In this document: in pieces, positions 1 to 7,894 of the stretch | How the letters are laid out: every line of letters begins with the position of its first letter | Position numbering within the stretch: position 1 is the stretch's first letter | Assembly: GCA_946481025.1 (NCBI GenBank) | Contig: CAMLNA010000143.1 | Coordinates: 1 to 10,474, forward strand | DNA from: an uncultured Rivibacter sp. | GTDB taxonomy: Bacteria; Pseudomonadota; Gammaproteobacteria; Burkholderiales; Burkholderiaceae | Length of the DNA: 10,474 nucleotides | Direction: 5' to 3' | Position numbers and translations under genes: made by a program | Notes under the pieces: model-generated | Seen by the model: only the letters and a program-made list of their open reading frames with translations | Told to the model about the DNA's origin: nothing | Databases searched by the model: none

Positions 1-1332
<1,332 letters not shown>

Positions 1333-1389
1333 CCGGTTCTCTCGTGGAGCGCGTGGTGGGTGTGCCGCAGGGGCGCGGCGTAACGGGCG

Positions 1390-1395
1390 ATTATA
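1390..1395 (-). promoter_or_regulatory. Probable -10 box of the alaS promoter
   Basis: Read on the minus strand these bases are a perfect TATAAT, standing out in very GC-rich DNA and lying 57 bp upstream of the alaS ATG. No good -35 hexamer is visible at 16 to 18 bp (the bases at 17 bp spacing read CTCGGC), and there is no TG extension. The promoter is therefore supported mainly by the -10 box and its position. Confidence 0.55.
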
Positions 1396-1421
1396 GGAAG
1401 CGGCCCCTTCCGGCCGAGGCA

Positions 1422-1437
1422 GCCGGGAGTCCCCGGC
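1422..1437 (-). terminator. Short GC stem-loop just after the regulator gene
   Basis: A perfect 6-bp inverted repeat (GCCGGG / CCCGGC) with a 4-base loop begins 4 bases past the stop codon of the MocR-type gene on the minus strand. No T-run follows, so it is not a classic intrinsic terminator. It may weakly terminate or protect the regulator mRNA before the alaS promoter. In DNA this GC-rich, a stem of this size can also arise by chance. Confidence 0.3.
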
Positions 1438-1440
1438 CGC

Positions 1441-2856
1441 TCAGGCGGCGGCGCCTTGCGCGTGCAGCTGGATCTGCGCGGCCAGAAAGCCGTAGAGCCG
1501 TTCGTCGTGGCTGAAGGCCACGTTGAAGCGCAGCCAGCCGGTCGGGTGCGGCGACACCAGGAAAAGCTCCCCGGGGCCCAGCATCACCCCTTCTGCCGCG
1601 GCCAGCCGCGACAGAAGGGCGCTGTCGGTCAGGTCAGGGTGGCGCGCCCACAGGTACAGCCCCGCCTTCGGCTCGTGGAACAGCTCGAAGCCCAGCGCCG
1701 CCAGCTTGGCGGCCACCTGGCCATGCGCCTGCGCCAGCCGGTCGCGCAGCGACTTCAGGTGCTTGCGCCAGCGGCCCTCCGTGAGCACGCCGAAGGCCAG
1801 GCGCTCGGTGAGGTCCGATGAGGTGAGGCCCGACACCATCTTGAGCTGCGCCAGGCTGTCCAGCAGCTCCGGCCGGGCCACCACGTAGCCCACCCGCAGG
1901 TTGGGCGAGATGGTCTTGGAGTAGCTGCCGATGTGCACCACCCGCCGCAGCTGGTCGAGGCTGGCCAGCGATGGGCGCGGCTCCGGGTCGAGGTCGGCGT
2001 AGAGGTCGTTCTCCACCAGCGTGAGGTCGTGGGCCTCCGCCAGCTGCAGCAGCCGGAACAGCTGCGCCAGCGGCGTGACCGAATTGGTCGGGCTCTGCAG
2101 CCGCGGCTGGGTGAAGAAGGCCTTGGGCCTGTGCTGCACCAGCAGCGCCTCCAGCGCGGGCAGGTCGTAGCCCTCGGGCAGGCGCGGCACGCCCACCGGG
2201 TGCGCGCCGAAGAACCGCAGCATGAACATCTGGTTCGGGTAGCCGGGCTCGTCCACCAGCACCACGTCGCCGGGCTTCAGCAGCTGGCGGGCCACCAGGT
2301 CCAGCGCCTGGCTCGAGCCCTGGGTCAGCAGCACCTGCTCCGCGCCCACCGCGATCTGCCTTTCGGCCAGGGTCTCGGCGATCAGCAGCCGCAACGCCAT
2401 GTGGCCGTGCGGCAGGCCATAGCCGCCGAGTTCGACGCCGTCGGTCGCGAGGTGGCGCAGGCTGCGCCGCACGCCTTCCTCGAACAGCCAGTCCTGCGGC
2501 AGCCAGCCGCAACCGGCCTTCAGCGGCAGGTTGCGCGACTCGAAGATCTGCTGCAGGTACCAGCGCGCGTCGAAGCGCGGGTCGCTGCCCGGGCCCTCGC
2601 CCGCCGCCGGTGCGTCGCCCGCCCGCCGCTTCACGAAAAAGCCCGCGTTGGCGCGCGACACCAGCCAGCCCTGCGCGACCAGGCGGTCGTAGGCCTCCAC
2701 CACGGTGAACACGCTCACGCCGTGCGAGGCCGCGAAGCCGCGGATTGACGGCAGCTTGGCCCCCGGCTTCAGGGCCTGCTCGGCAATCATGCGGCGCAGG
2801 CCGTCGACGACCTGGGTGACCAGCGGGATCGGGGACGTGGGGTTGAGGGTAAACAT
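1441..2856 (-). CDS. MocR/GabR-type transcriptional regulator (GntR winged helix plus aminotransferase-like domain)
   Basis: Predicted regulator of the divergent gabT operon, 471 residues, the normal length for MocR proteins. Residues 1-77 form a GntR-type winged helix-turn-helix, with the signature around residues 31-60 (PGAKLPSIRGFAASHGVS, then VVEAYDRLVAQG). After a Gly/Ala/Pro linker (about 78-93), residues 95-471 form a fold-type I PLP-binding domain. It shows Asn258 (SPTNSV), Asp284 and Tyr286 (ENDLYADLD), the PLP lysine Lys314 in GSYSKTISP, and Arg321. All PLP-binding residues I can place are kept, so it should bind the cofactor. In Bacillus GabR, GABA reacts with the bound PLP to switch on gabT and gabD, and the neighbours here suggest the same logic. 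The effector could be GABA or 4-guanidinobutyrate. The start at 2856 has GGAGAG just upstream, and MFTLNPTSPIPLVTQV resembles family N-termini. A PdxR-type role is less likely because no pyridoxal-synthesis gene adjoins it. Confidence 0.93.
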   Translation of the reverse strand: MFTLNPTSPIPLVTQVVDGLRRMIAEQALKPGAKLPSIRGFAASHGVSVFTVVEAYDRLVAQGWLVSRANAGFFVKRRAGDAPAAGEGPGSDPRFDARWYLQQIFESRNLPLKAGCGWLPQDWLFEEGVRRSLRHLATDGVELGGYGLPHGHMALRLLIAETLAERQIAVGAEQVLLTQGSSQALDLVARQLLKPGDVVLVDEPGYPNQMFMLRFFGAHPVGVPRLPEGYDLPALEALLVQHRPKAFFTQPRLQSPTNSVTPLAQLFRLLQLAEAHDLTLVENDLYADLDPEPRPSLASLDQLRRVVHIGSYSKTISPNLRVGYVVARPELLDSLAQLKMVSGLTSSDLTERLAFGVLTEGRWRKHLKSLRDRLAQAHGQVAAKLAALGFELFHEPKAGLYLWARHPDLTDSALLSRLAAAEGVMLGPGELFLVSPHPTGWLRFNVAFSHDERLYGFLAAQIQLHAQGAAA

Positions 2857-3012
2857 CGCTCTCCGGGGGCACCAGCGTGGGGCACCTTAGGGTCATCCCG
2901 TACAGGGGTTCCGGCCTGCACAGTGCGCTGCAAGCACCGGCGCCGTGTACATGGTATCGCCCGGGTCGGCCGCCTAGAGTGCATGGCATCGGATCACGGG
3001 AGACATGCCGCC
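2857..3012. promoter_or_regulatory. Divergent control region between the MocR-type regulator and gabT
   Basis: This 156-bp gap separates two divergent genes and must hold both promoters and, very likely, the regulator's operator. An imperfect direct repeat GTACANGGNNTC occurs at 2900-2911 and 2947-2958 (9 of 12 bases identical, 47 bp apart). The right copy contains TGGTAT (2952-2957), which reads ATACCA on the other strand. ATACCA is the half-site reported for GabR of Bacillus subtilis, where two copies in direct orientation are bound. A second exact ATACCA was not found. MocR proteins as a family favour direct repeats, so the arrangement is plausible, but it rests on inspection only. Confidence 0.5.
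2952..2980 (+). promoter_or_regulatory. Candidate gabT promoter (weak -35 overlapping the putative operator, -10 TAGAGT)
   Basis: TAGAGT at 2975-2980 is a fair -10 box. It lies 17 bp from TGGTAT (2952-2957), a poor -35 that coincides with the possible regulator half-site. Transcription would begin near 2987, leaving a leader of about 26 bases with GGGAGA (2998-3003) ahead of the gabT ATG at 3013. A weak -35 lying on an operator is what an activator-dependent promoter looks like, but the match is not strong. Confidence 0.35.
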
Positions 3013-4308
3013 ATGCAACGCGAAGCCCAACTGACCAATGCCGCCCTCATGGCCCGCCGCCGTACCGCCGTGCCGCGCGGGGTCGGCCAGGCGCACGAGA
3101 TCTTTGCGAGCCGCGCCGGCAACGCCGAGCTGTGGGACGTCGAAGGGCGGCGCTACATCGACTTCGCCGGCGGCATCGCGGTGCTCAACACAGGCCACTG
3201 CCACCCGGGCGTGGTCGCCGCCGTGCGCGAGCAGCTCGACCGCTACACCCACACCTGCTTCCAGGTGGTGGCCTACGAGCCCTACGTCGAGCTGGCCGAG
3301 CGGCTGAATGCACTCGCCCCCGGCGCCTTCGACAAGAAGACGCTGTTCCTCACCACCGGCGCCGAGGCGGTGGAAAACGCGGTGAAGATCGCCCGTGCCT
3401 ACACCCGCCGCGGCGGCGTCATCGCCTTCACGGGCGGCTATCACGGCCGCACGCTCATGACCCTGGGGCTCACCGGCAAGGTCGCGCCCTACAAGAGCGG
3501 CTTCGGGCCCTTCCCCGGCGAGGTGTTCCATGCTCTTTTCCCGAATGCGCTGCACGGGGTGAGCGTGGACGACGCCCTGGCTTCGGTCGAAACCATCCTG
3601 AAGAACGACATCGAGGCCGACCGGGTCGCCGCCTTCATCGTGGAGCCGGTGCAGGGCGAGGGCGGCTTCTACGTGGCGCCGCCCGAGTTCATCGCCGGGC
3701 TGAAGGCGCTGGCCGACCGCCACGGCATCCTGCTCATCGCCGACGAGGTGCAGACCGGCGCCGGCCGCACCGGCACCTGGTTCGCCAGCGAGCAGTGGCC
3801 GGTGGCGCCCGACCTCATCGCCACCGCCAAGTCGCTTGCCGGCGGCTTCCCTATCTCGGGGGTGGTCGGCCGCGCCGACGTGATGGACGCTCCCGGCCCC
3901 GGCGGGCTGGGCGGCACTTATGCCGGCTCGCCCATCGGCTGCGCCGCGGCGCTGGCGGTGCTCAAGGCCTTCGAAGACGAGAAGCTGCTGCAACGCTCCC
4001 AGGCCATGGGAGAGGCGCTGAAGGCTGGCCTGCGGCGCCTGGCCGCCAGGGTGCCGGCCATCGTCGACGTGCGCGGGCTGGGCGCCATGGTCGCCATCGA
4101 GCTCGGCAAGGGTGGCGATGTGTCGCAGCCCGACGCCGAACTCACGCGACGGGTGGTCGCGGAGGCGGCTCGCCGGGGGCTGATCCTGCTGTCCTGCGGC
4201 AGCTACGGCAACGTCATCCGCATCCTCGTGCCGCTGACCGCCCCCGACGCGCTGCTGGCCGAAGGCCTGCAGATCCTCGAAGACAGCTTCGCCGCGGTGG
4301 AACGGTGA
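3013..4308 (+). CDS. gabT: 4-aminobutyrate aminotransferase (GABA transaminase)
   Basis: PLP enzyme of aminotransferase class III that moves the amino group of GABA to 2-oxoglutarate, giving succinate semialdehyde and glutamate. The product is 431 residues and resembles E. coli GabT (426) along its whole length. By eye, with a constant +5 offset, the active-site residues of E. coli GabT are all kept: Ile55, Arg146 (GYHGRT, substrate carboxylate), Glu216 (VQGEGG), Asp244 and Val246 (IADEVQTG), PLP lysine Lys273 (TAKSLAGG) and Arg403 (VIRILVP). The full set Arg146, Glu216 and Arg403 favours an omega-amino acid substrate. I chose the ATG at 3013 because MQREAQLTNAALMARR aligns with the E. coli N-terminus and GGGAGA precedes it; the in-frame ATG at 2983 and the earlier start would add residues unlike the family. 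It is the first gene of the operon, and its TGA overlaps the next ATG by one base. Confidence 0.95.
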   Translation: MQREAQLTNAALMARRRTAVPRGVGQAHEIFASRAGNAELWDVEGRRYIDFAGGIAVLNTGHCHPGVVAAVREQLDRYTHTCFQVVAYEPYVELAERLNALAPGAFDKKTLFLTTGAEAVENAVKIARAYTRRGGVIAFTGGYHGRTLMTLGLTGKVAPYKSGFGPFPGEVFHALFPNALHGVSVDDALASVETILKNDIEADRVAAFIVEPVQGEGGFYVAPPEFIAGLKALADRHGILLIADEVQTGAGRTGTWFASEQWPVAPDLIATAKSLAGGFPISGVVGRADVMDAPGPGGLGGTYAGSPIGCAAALAVLKAFEDEKLLQRSQAMGEALKAGLRRLAARVPAIVDVRGLGAMVAIELGKGGDVSQPDAELTRRVVAEAARRGLILLSCGSYGNVIRILVPLTAPDALLAEGLQILEDSFAAVER

Positions 4309-5447
4309 TGGCCGCCAAGGGATCCGCCGCCGAAGCCGTTCTCGCCGCTGCCGCCCAGCCTGAACGCGAAGCCCTGGTGCGGTTTCGCGGCGTGCAGAAA
4401 ACCTACGACGGCGTGCAGCTCGTCGTGCGCCAGCTCGACCTCGAAATCCGCGCCGGCGAGTTCCTCACGCTGCTCGGCCCCTCGGGCTCGGGCAAGACCA
4501 CCACGCTCATGATGCTGGCCGGCTTCGAGTCGCCCACCGCGGGCGAAATCGAGCTGGCGGGCAGGCCCATCACGCGCACGCCGCCGCACAAGCGCCACTT
4601 CGGCATGGTGTTCCAGAACTACGCCCTGTTCCCGCACATGACGGTGACGCAGAACGTGGCCTACCCCTTGAGCGTGCGCAAGGCCCCGAAGCAGGAGCAG
4701 GCGCAACGCGTGGCGCGTGCGCTCGACATGGTGCGCCTGCAGGGCATGGCCGACCGCTACCCGGCCCAGCTTTCCGGCGGCCAGCAGCAGCGCGTTGCAC
4801 TGGCGCGTGCGCTCGTCTTCGAGCCGCAGCTCGTGCTGATGGACGAACCCCTGGGCGCGCTGGACAAGCAACTGCGCGAGCACATGCAGATCGAGCTGAA
4901 GGAGCTGCATCGCCAGCTGGGCGTGACCTTCGTGTACGTGACGCACGACCAGGGCGAGGCGCTCACCATGAGCGACCGGGTGGCGGTGTTCAACGACGGC
5001 GCCATCCAGCAGATCGACCCGGTGGAGCGCATGTACGAGACGCCCGCCAACCGCTTCGTCGCCGGCTTCATCGGCGACAGCACCTTCCTCAAGGGCACGG
5101 TGCGCGCCGCGGACGACGAACGCTGCGGCATCGTGCTGGCCGACGGCCGGGTGATCACCGGCGCCAACGTCAACGGCTGCGCCGTGGGAGCGCAGGTCGA
5201 AGCCGGCATCCGCCCCGAGCGCATCGTGCTGCACGCCGCAGCCCCCACCGAACGCAGCAACGTGCTGCAGGCGCGCGTGAGCGGCGTCATCTACCACGGC
5301 GACCACCTGCGCCTGCTGTGCAGCCTGGGCGAAGGCCAGCCCGAGGCCACGGTGAAGCAGCCACTGGCCGGTGCCCCCCCGCCCCAGGCAGGCGATGCCG
5401 TCTGGCTGGAACTGCCGCCCGAGCAGACGCGCATCTACGCGGCCTAA
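4308..5447 (+). CDS. ABC transporter ATP-binding protein, PotA type (polyamine/GABA-like importer)
   Basis: Cytoplasmic ATPase that powers the importer formed with the binding protein and two permeases downstream. It has 379 residues, usual for the PotA/spermidine-putrescine class. Residues 22-250 are the nucleotide-binding domain: Walker A GPSGSGKT (57-64), Q-loop Gln103 (VFQNYALFPH), signature LSGGQQQR (155-162), Walker B LVLMDEP (175-181), D-loop GALD and switch His213 (VTHDQGEALT). A C-terminal TOBE domain (about 285-379) follows, as in PotA, with the conserved IRPERI stretch. The first 20 residues are an Ala-rich extension ahead of the ATPase fold. The ATG at 4308 shares its A with the gabT stop (TGATG), a strong sign of translational coupling. 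The frame stays open far upstream, but that part is only the shadow of gabT. The ATPase alone cannot tell polyamine from GABA or guanidino-acid transport. Confidence 0.95.
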   Translation: MAAKGSAAEAVLAAAAQPEREALVRFRGVQKTYDGVQLVVRQLDLEIRAGEFLTLLGPSGSGKTTTLMMLAGFESPTAGEIELAGRPITRTPPHKRHFGMVFQNYALFPHMTVTQNVAYPLSVRKAPKQEQAQRVARALDMVRLQGMADRYPAQLSGGQQQRVALARALVFEPQLVLMDEPLGALDKQLREHMQIELKELHRQLGVTFVYVTHDQGEALTMSDRVAVFNDGAIQQIDPVERMYETPANRFVAGFIGDSTFLKGTVRAADDERCGIVLADGRVITGANVNGCAVGAQVEAGIRPERIVLHAAAPTERSNVLQARVSGVIYHGDHLRLLCSLGEGQPEATVKQPLAGAPPPQAGDAVWLELPPEQTRIYAA

Positions 5448-5474
5448 CCCACCCCTTTCCCACCCCGCCCCTCC

Positions 5475-5480
5475 AAGGAG
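5475..5480 (+). promoter_or_regulatory. Strong ribosome binding site of the binding-protein gene
   Basis: AAGGAG lies 7 bases before the ATG at 5488. It is the best Shine-Dalgarno sequence in the cluster and fixes the start, since the frame itself stays open further upstream. It fits the high output that binding proteins need relative to their permeases. Confidence 0.8.
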
Positions 5481-5487
5481 CCTGTCG

Positions 5488-6513
5488 ATGAAAAAGAGCC
5501 TGTTGTTCTCCGCTGTCGCGATGCTCGCCCTGCCGGCCCTCGCCCAGCAGCAGATCACCGTCGTGAACTTCGGCGGCGCCAACGCCAATGCGCAGAAGAA
5601 GGCCTACTACGAGCCGTTCGAGAAGACCGGCATCAAGGTGGTGCCGGTCGAATACAACGGCGAGCAGGCCAAGATCAAGGCCATGGTCGAGACCCGGAAG
5701 GTCACCTGGGACGTGGTGGAGGTCGAGTCGCCCGATGCCGCGCGCGGATGCGACGAAGGCCTGTTCGAGAGGCTCGACTACAGCCGGATCGGCGACAAGG
5801 CCAGCTTCCTGCCGGCGGCCGTGACCGAATGCGGCATCGGCGTGTTCGTCTGGTCCACCGTGATGGCCTACAACGGCGACAAGCTGAAGGAAGGCCCGAA
5901 GAGCTGGGCCGACTTCTGGGACACGAAGAAGTTTCCCGGCAAGCGCGGCATGCGCAAGGGCGCCCGCTACAACCTCGAGTTCGCGCTCATGGCCGACGGC
6001 GTGAAGTCGGCCGACGTCTACAAGGTGCTGGCCACCAAGGACGGCGCGGAACGCGCGTTCAGGAAGCTCACCGAACTGAAACCCAGCATCCAGTGGTGGG
6101 AGGCCGGGGCCCAGCCGCCGCAGTTCCTGGTGGCCGGCGACGTGGCACTGACCACGGTCTACAACGGCCGCATCGACGCCGCCAACCGCGAGGGACGCAA
6201 CCTCAGGATCAGCTGGACCGGCGGCATCTACGACCTCGACTACTGGGTCATCCCCAAGGGCACGCCCAACAAGGACGCCGCGCTCAAGTTCATCGCCTTC
6301 GCGAGCCAGCCCGACACCCAGGCCGAATACGCCCGGCACATCGCCTACGGCCCGACCAACAACAAGGCCCTGGCCAAGCTCGACGCCAAGGTGCTGAGCA
6401 ACCTGCCCACCGCCCCCGCCAACTCGAAGGACGCGCTGCAGTTCAACCTCAAGTTCTGGGCCGACCAGGGCGAGGAACTCGAGAAGCGCTTCGCCGCCTG
6501 GGCCACCCAGTAA
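5488..6513 (+). CDS. ABC transporter periplasmic substrate-binding protein, PotD/PotF family; possible GABA or 4-guanidinobutyrate receptor
   Basis: Periplasmic receptor that hands its ligand to the two permeases. The 341-residue product begins with a clear Sec signal (MKKSLLFSAVAMLALPALA) with signal peptidase I cleavage expected after Ala19; there is no lipobox. The mature part is a two-lobed binding protein of the spermidine/putrescine class, opening with ITVVNFGGANANAQ. Arg228 (VYNGR) and Asp251 (YDLDYW) are 23 residues apart. In Agrobacterium Atu4243, a GABA-selective member of this class, the two ligand contacts Arg203 and Asp226 are also 23 apart, the Arg holding the carboxylate. Classical PotD and PotF ligands have no carboxylate. 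I infer a ligand with both an acid group and an amine or guanidine. Cys88 and Cys115 could form a disulphide. The gene starts 40 bp after the ATPase gene. The match to Atu4243 is from memory and not a computed alignment. Confidence 0.92.
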   Translation: MKKSLLFSAVAMLALPALAQQQITVVNFGGANANAQKKAYYEPFEKTGIKVVPVEYNGEQAKIKAMVETRKVTWDVVEVESPDAARGCDEGLFERLDYSRIGDKASFLPAAVTECGIGVFVWSTVMAYNGDKLKEGPKSWADFWDTKKFPGKRGMRKGARYNLEFALMADGVKSADVYKVLATKDGAERAFRKLTELKPSIQWWEAGAQPPQFLVAGDVALTTVYNGRIDAANREGRNLRISWTGGIYDLDYWVIPKGTPNKDAALKFIAFASQPDTQAEYARHIAYGPTNNKALAKLDAKVLSNLPTAPANSKDALQFNLKFWADQGEELEKRFAAWATQ

Positions 6514-6546
6514 GCCCATGAGACATCCGGTGCCAACCTGCACCCC

Positions 6547-6625
6547 CCGGGCCGCCGCGCCGGGCCGCCCCCAAGCAAGGCCCGCCCCCCTCCCGGAGGG
6601 GTGGCCGCTGTACTCAGCGGGCGGG
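6547..6625. repeat. Hairpin-rich intergenic element between binding-protein and permease genes
   Basis: The 120-bp gap (6514-6633) is extremely rich in G and C and full of symmetry. A 10-bp direct repeat, CCGGGCCGCC, occurs at 6547-6556 and 6560-6569. Then two tandem hairpins follow: CCCCTCC/GGAGGGG (6587-6601, where the innermost pairs would open to make a loop) and CCGCTG-TACT-CAGCGG (6605-6620, perfect). The outer arms CCCGCCC (6581-6587) and GGGCGGG (6619-6625) can pair instead as one larger structure. No T-run follows. It resembles the short GC-rich interspersed elements seen between genes in Comamonadaceae, but copies elsewhere cannot be checked here. It may shield the binding-protein mRNA or lower permease expression. 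Confidence 0.6.
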
Positions 6626-6633
6626 GTGTCGTC

Positions 6634-7887
6634 ATGACCACCTTGGCGCCTCCGCTTCCCGCCGTGGCGAGCCCGCAGGGCTTGCGCCGCTCGCTGGCCC
6701 GCGCCGAGCGGCGGCGCAAGCTGCGCGCGCTGATGCTGGTGCTGCCGTTGCTGGTGTTCCTGCTGCTCACCTTCATCGTGCCCATCGCGACACTGCTCAA
6801 GCGCGCGGTCGAGAACCCGGAGGTTGCCAACGCGCTGCCGCGCACCGTGGCGGCGCTGCAGCAGGGCTGGGGGCGCGACGAGACGCCGGGGCCCGCCGCC
6901 TTCGCCGCGCTGGCAGCCGACCTGGCGGCCCTGCCCGACCGTGCCGATGCCGGCGCGCTGGCGCGCCGGCTCAACAGCGACACGCCCGGCGCGCGCTCGC
7001 TGGTGCTCAACGCCTACAAGGCGCTGCCCCTCGACGGTTCGCCCGCCGAGGTGAAGGCCCGCCTGCTCGAAGTGGACGAGCGCTGGGGCGAGCCGAAATA
7101 CTGGCAGGCGATCGCCAAGAACGGCTCGCGCTGGACGCCCGACTACCTGCTGGCCTCGGTGGACCTGCGCCGCAATGCGCAGGGCGATGTCGAGCGGGTG
7201 GAGCCGCAGCAGCGCGCCTTCGGCGCGATCCTGGCGCGCACCTTCGGCATCAGCGCGGTGGTCACGCTGTGGTGCCTGCTGCTCGGCTACCCGCTGGCCT
7301 ACTGGCTGAGCACGCTGCCAGCCCGCCGCGCCAACGTGCTCATGACGCTGGTGCTGGTGCCGTTCTGGACCTCCATCCTCGTGCGCGTGGCCGCATGGAT
7401 CGTGCTGCTGCAGTCCGAAGGGCTGGTCAACCGCGGACTCATGGCGCTGGGTCTCACCAGCGAACCGCTGGCTCTGCTCTTCAACCGCACCGGCGTGGTG
7501 ATCGCCATGACGCACATCCTCCTGCCCTTCATGATCCTGCCGCTGTACAGCGTGATGAAGAGCGTGCCCCCCACCTACCTGCGCGCCGCGGTGTCCCTGG
7601 GCAGCGCGCCGCTGGCGGCCTTCTTCCGCGTCTACGTGCCGCAGACCTACCCCGGCATCGGCGCTGGGGCGCTGCTCGTGTTCATCCTCAGCATCGGCTA
7701 CTACGTCACCCCCGCGCTGCTGGGCGGCGCAGACGACCAGATGCTGAGCTACTACATCGCGCAGTACACCAACGTGACCGTCAACTGGGGCATGGCCTGC
7801 GCGCTGGGCGCCGTGCTGCTGGTCGCCACGCTGGTGCTCTATGCGGTGTACCGCCGCGTCGTGAAGTCCGAACTCAGCCTGGGATGA
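6634..7887 (+). CDS. ABC transporter permease, PotB type, with a large insert after the first membrane helix
   Basis: Inner-membrane permease, one half of the channel for the importer. At 417 residues it is far longer than E. coli PotB (about 280). Helix 1 is at about 32-56 (MLVLPLLVFLLLTF). An Ala- and charge-rich, mostly soluble segment of about 140 residues (57-198) follows before helix 2 (203-226), and the normal five-helix permease core runs to the end. By topology the insert would face the periplasm. The EAA-type loop that contacts the ATPase is at 315-336 (YLRAAVSLGSAPLAAFFRVY). I chose the ATG at 6634 (MTTLAPPLPA). The in-frame GTG at 6601 sits inside a hairpin with a Shine-Dalgarno sequence only one base away, so it is unlikely. 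The Arg/Lys-rich segment before helix 1 fits a cytoplasmic N-terminus. It ends 7 bp before the second permease gene. Extended PotB-like permeases of this kind do exist in proteobacteria. Confidence 0.92.
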   Translation: MTTLAPPLPAVASPQGLRRSLARAERRRKLRALMLVLPLLVFLLLTFIVPIATLLKRAVENPEVANALPRTVAALQQGWGRDETPGPAAFAALAADLAALPDRADAGALARRLNSDTPGARSLVLNAYKALPLDGSPAEVKARLLEVDERWGEPKYWQAIAKNGSRWTPDYLLASVDLRRNAQGDVERVEPQQRAFGAILARTFGISAVVTLWCLLLGYPLAYWLSTLPARRANVLMTLVLVPFWTSILVRVAAWIVLLQSEGLVNRGLMALGLTSEPLALLFNRTGVVIAMTHILLPFMILPLYSVMKSVPPTYLRAAVSLGSAPLAAFFRVYVPQTYPGIGAGALLVFILSIGYYVTPALLGGADDQMLSYYIAQYTNVTVNWGMACALGAVLLVATLVLYAVYRRVVKSELSLG

Positions 7888-7894
7888 ACCGGCC

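Noticed and set aside
1441..2856. Reading the regulator gene as a plain aminotransferase
   Set aside because: The N-terminal winged helix is complete and the gene is divergent from an operon of GABA genes, as expected for a MocR-type regulator.
3005..3034. A 9-codon open frame (MPPCNAKPN) overlapping the gabT start, as a possible leader peptide
   Set aside because: GGGAGA is only one base before its ATG, too close for normal initiation, and no stem-loop or codon pattern supports attenuation. It is most likely chance.
2877..4307. A long upstream extension of the ABC ATPase frame
   Set aside because: The first 477 codons are Arg-rich antisense-like text lying over gabT in a different frame. 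The ATPase fold begins only after the ATG at 4308.
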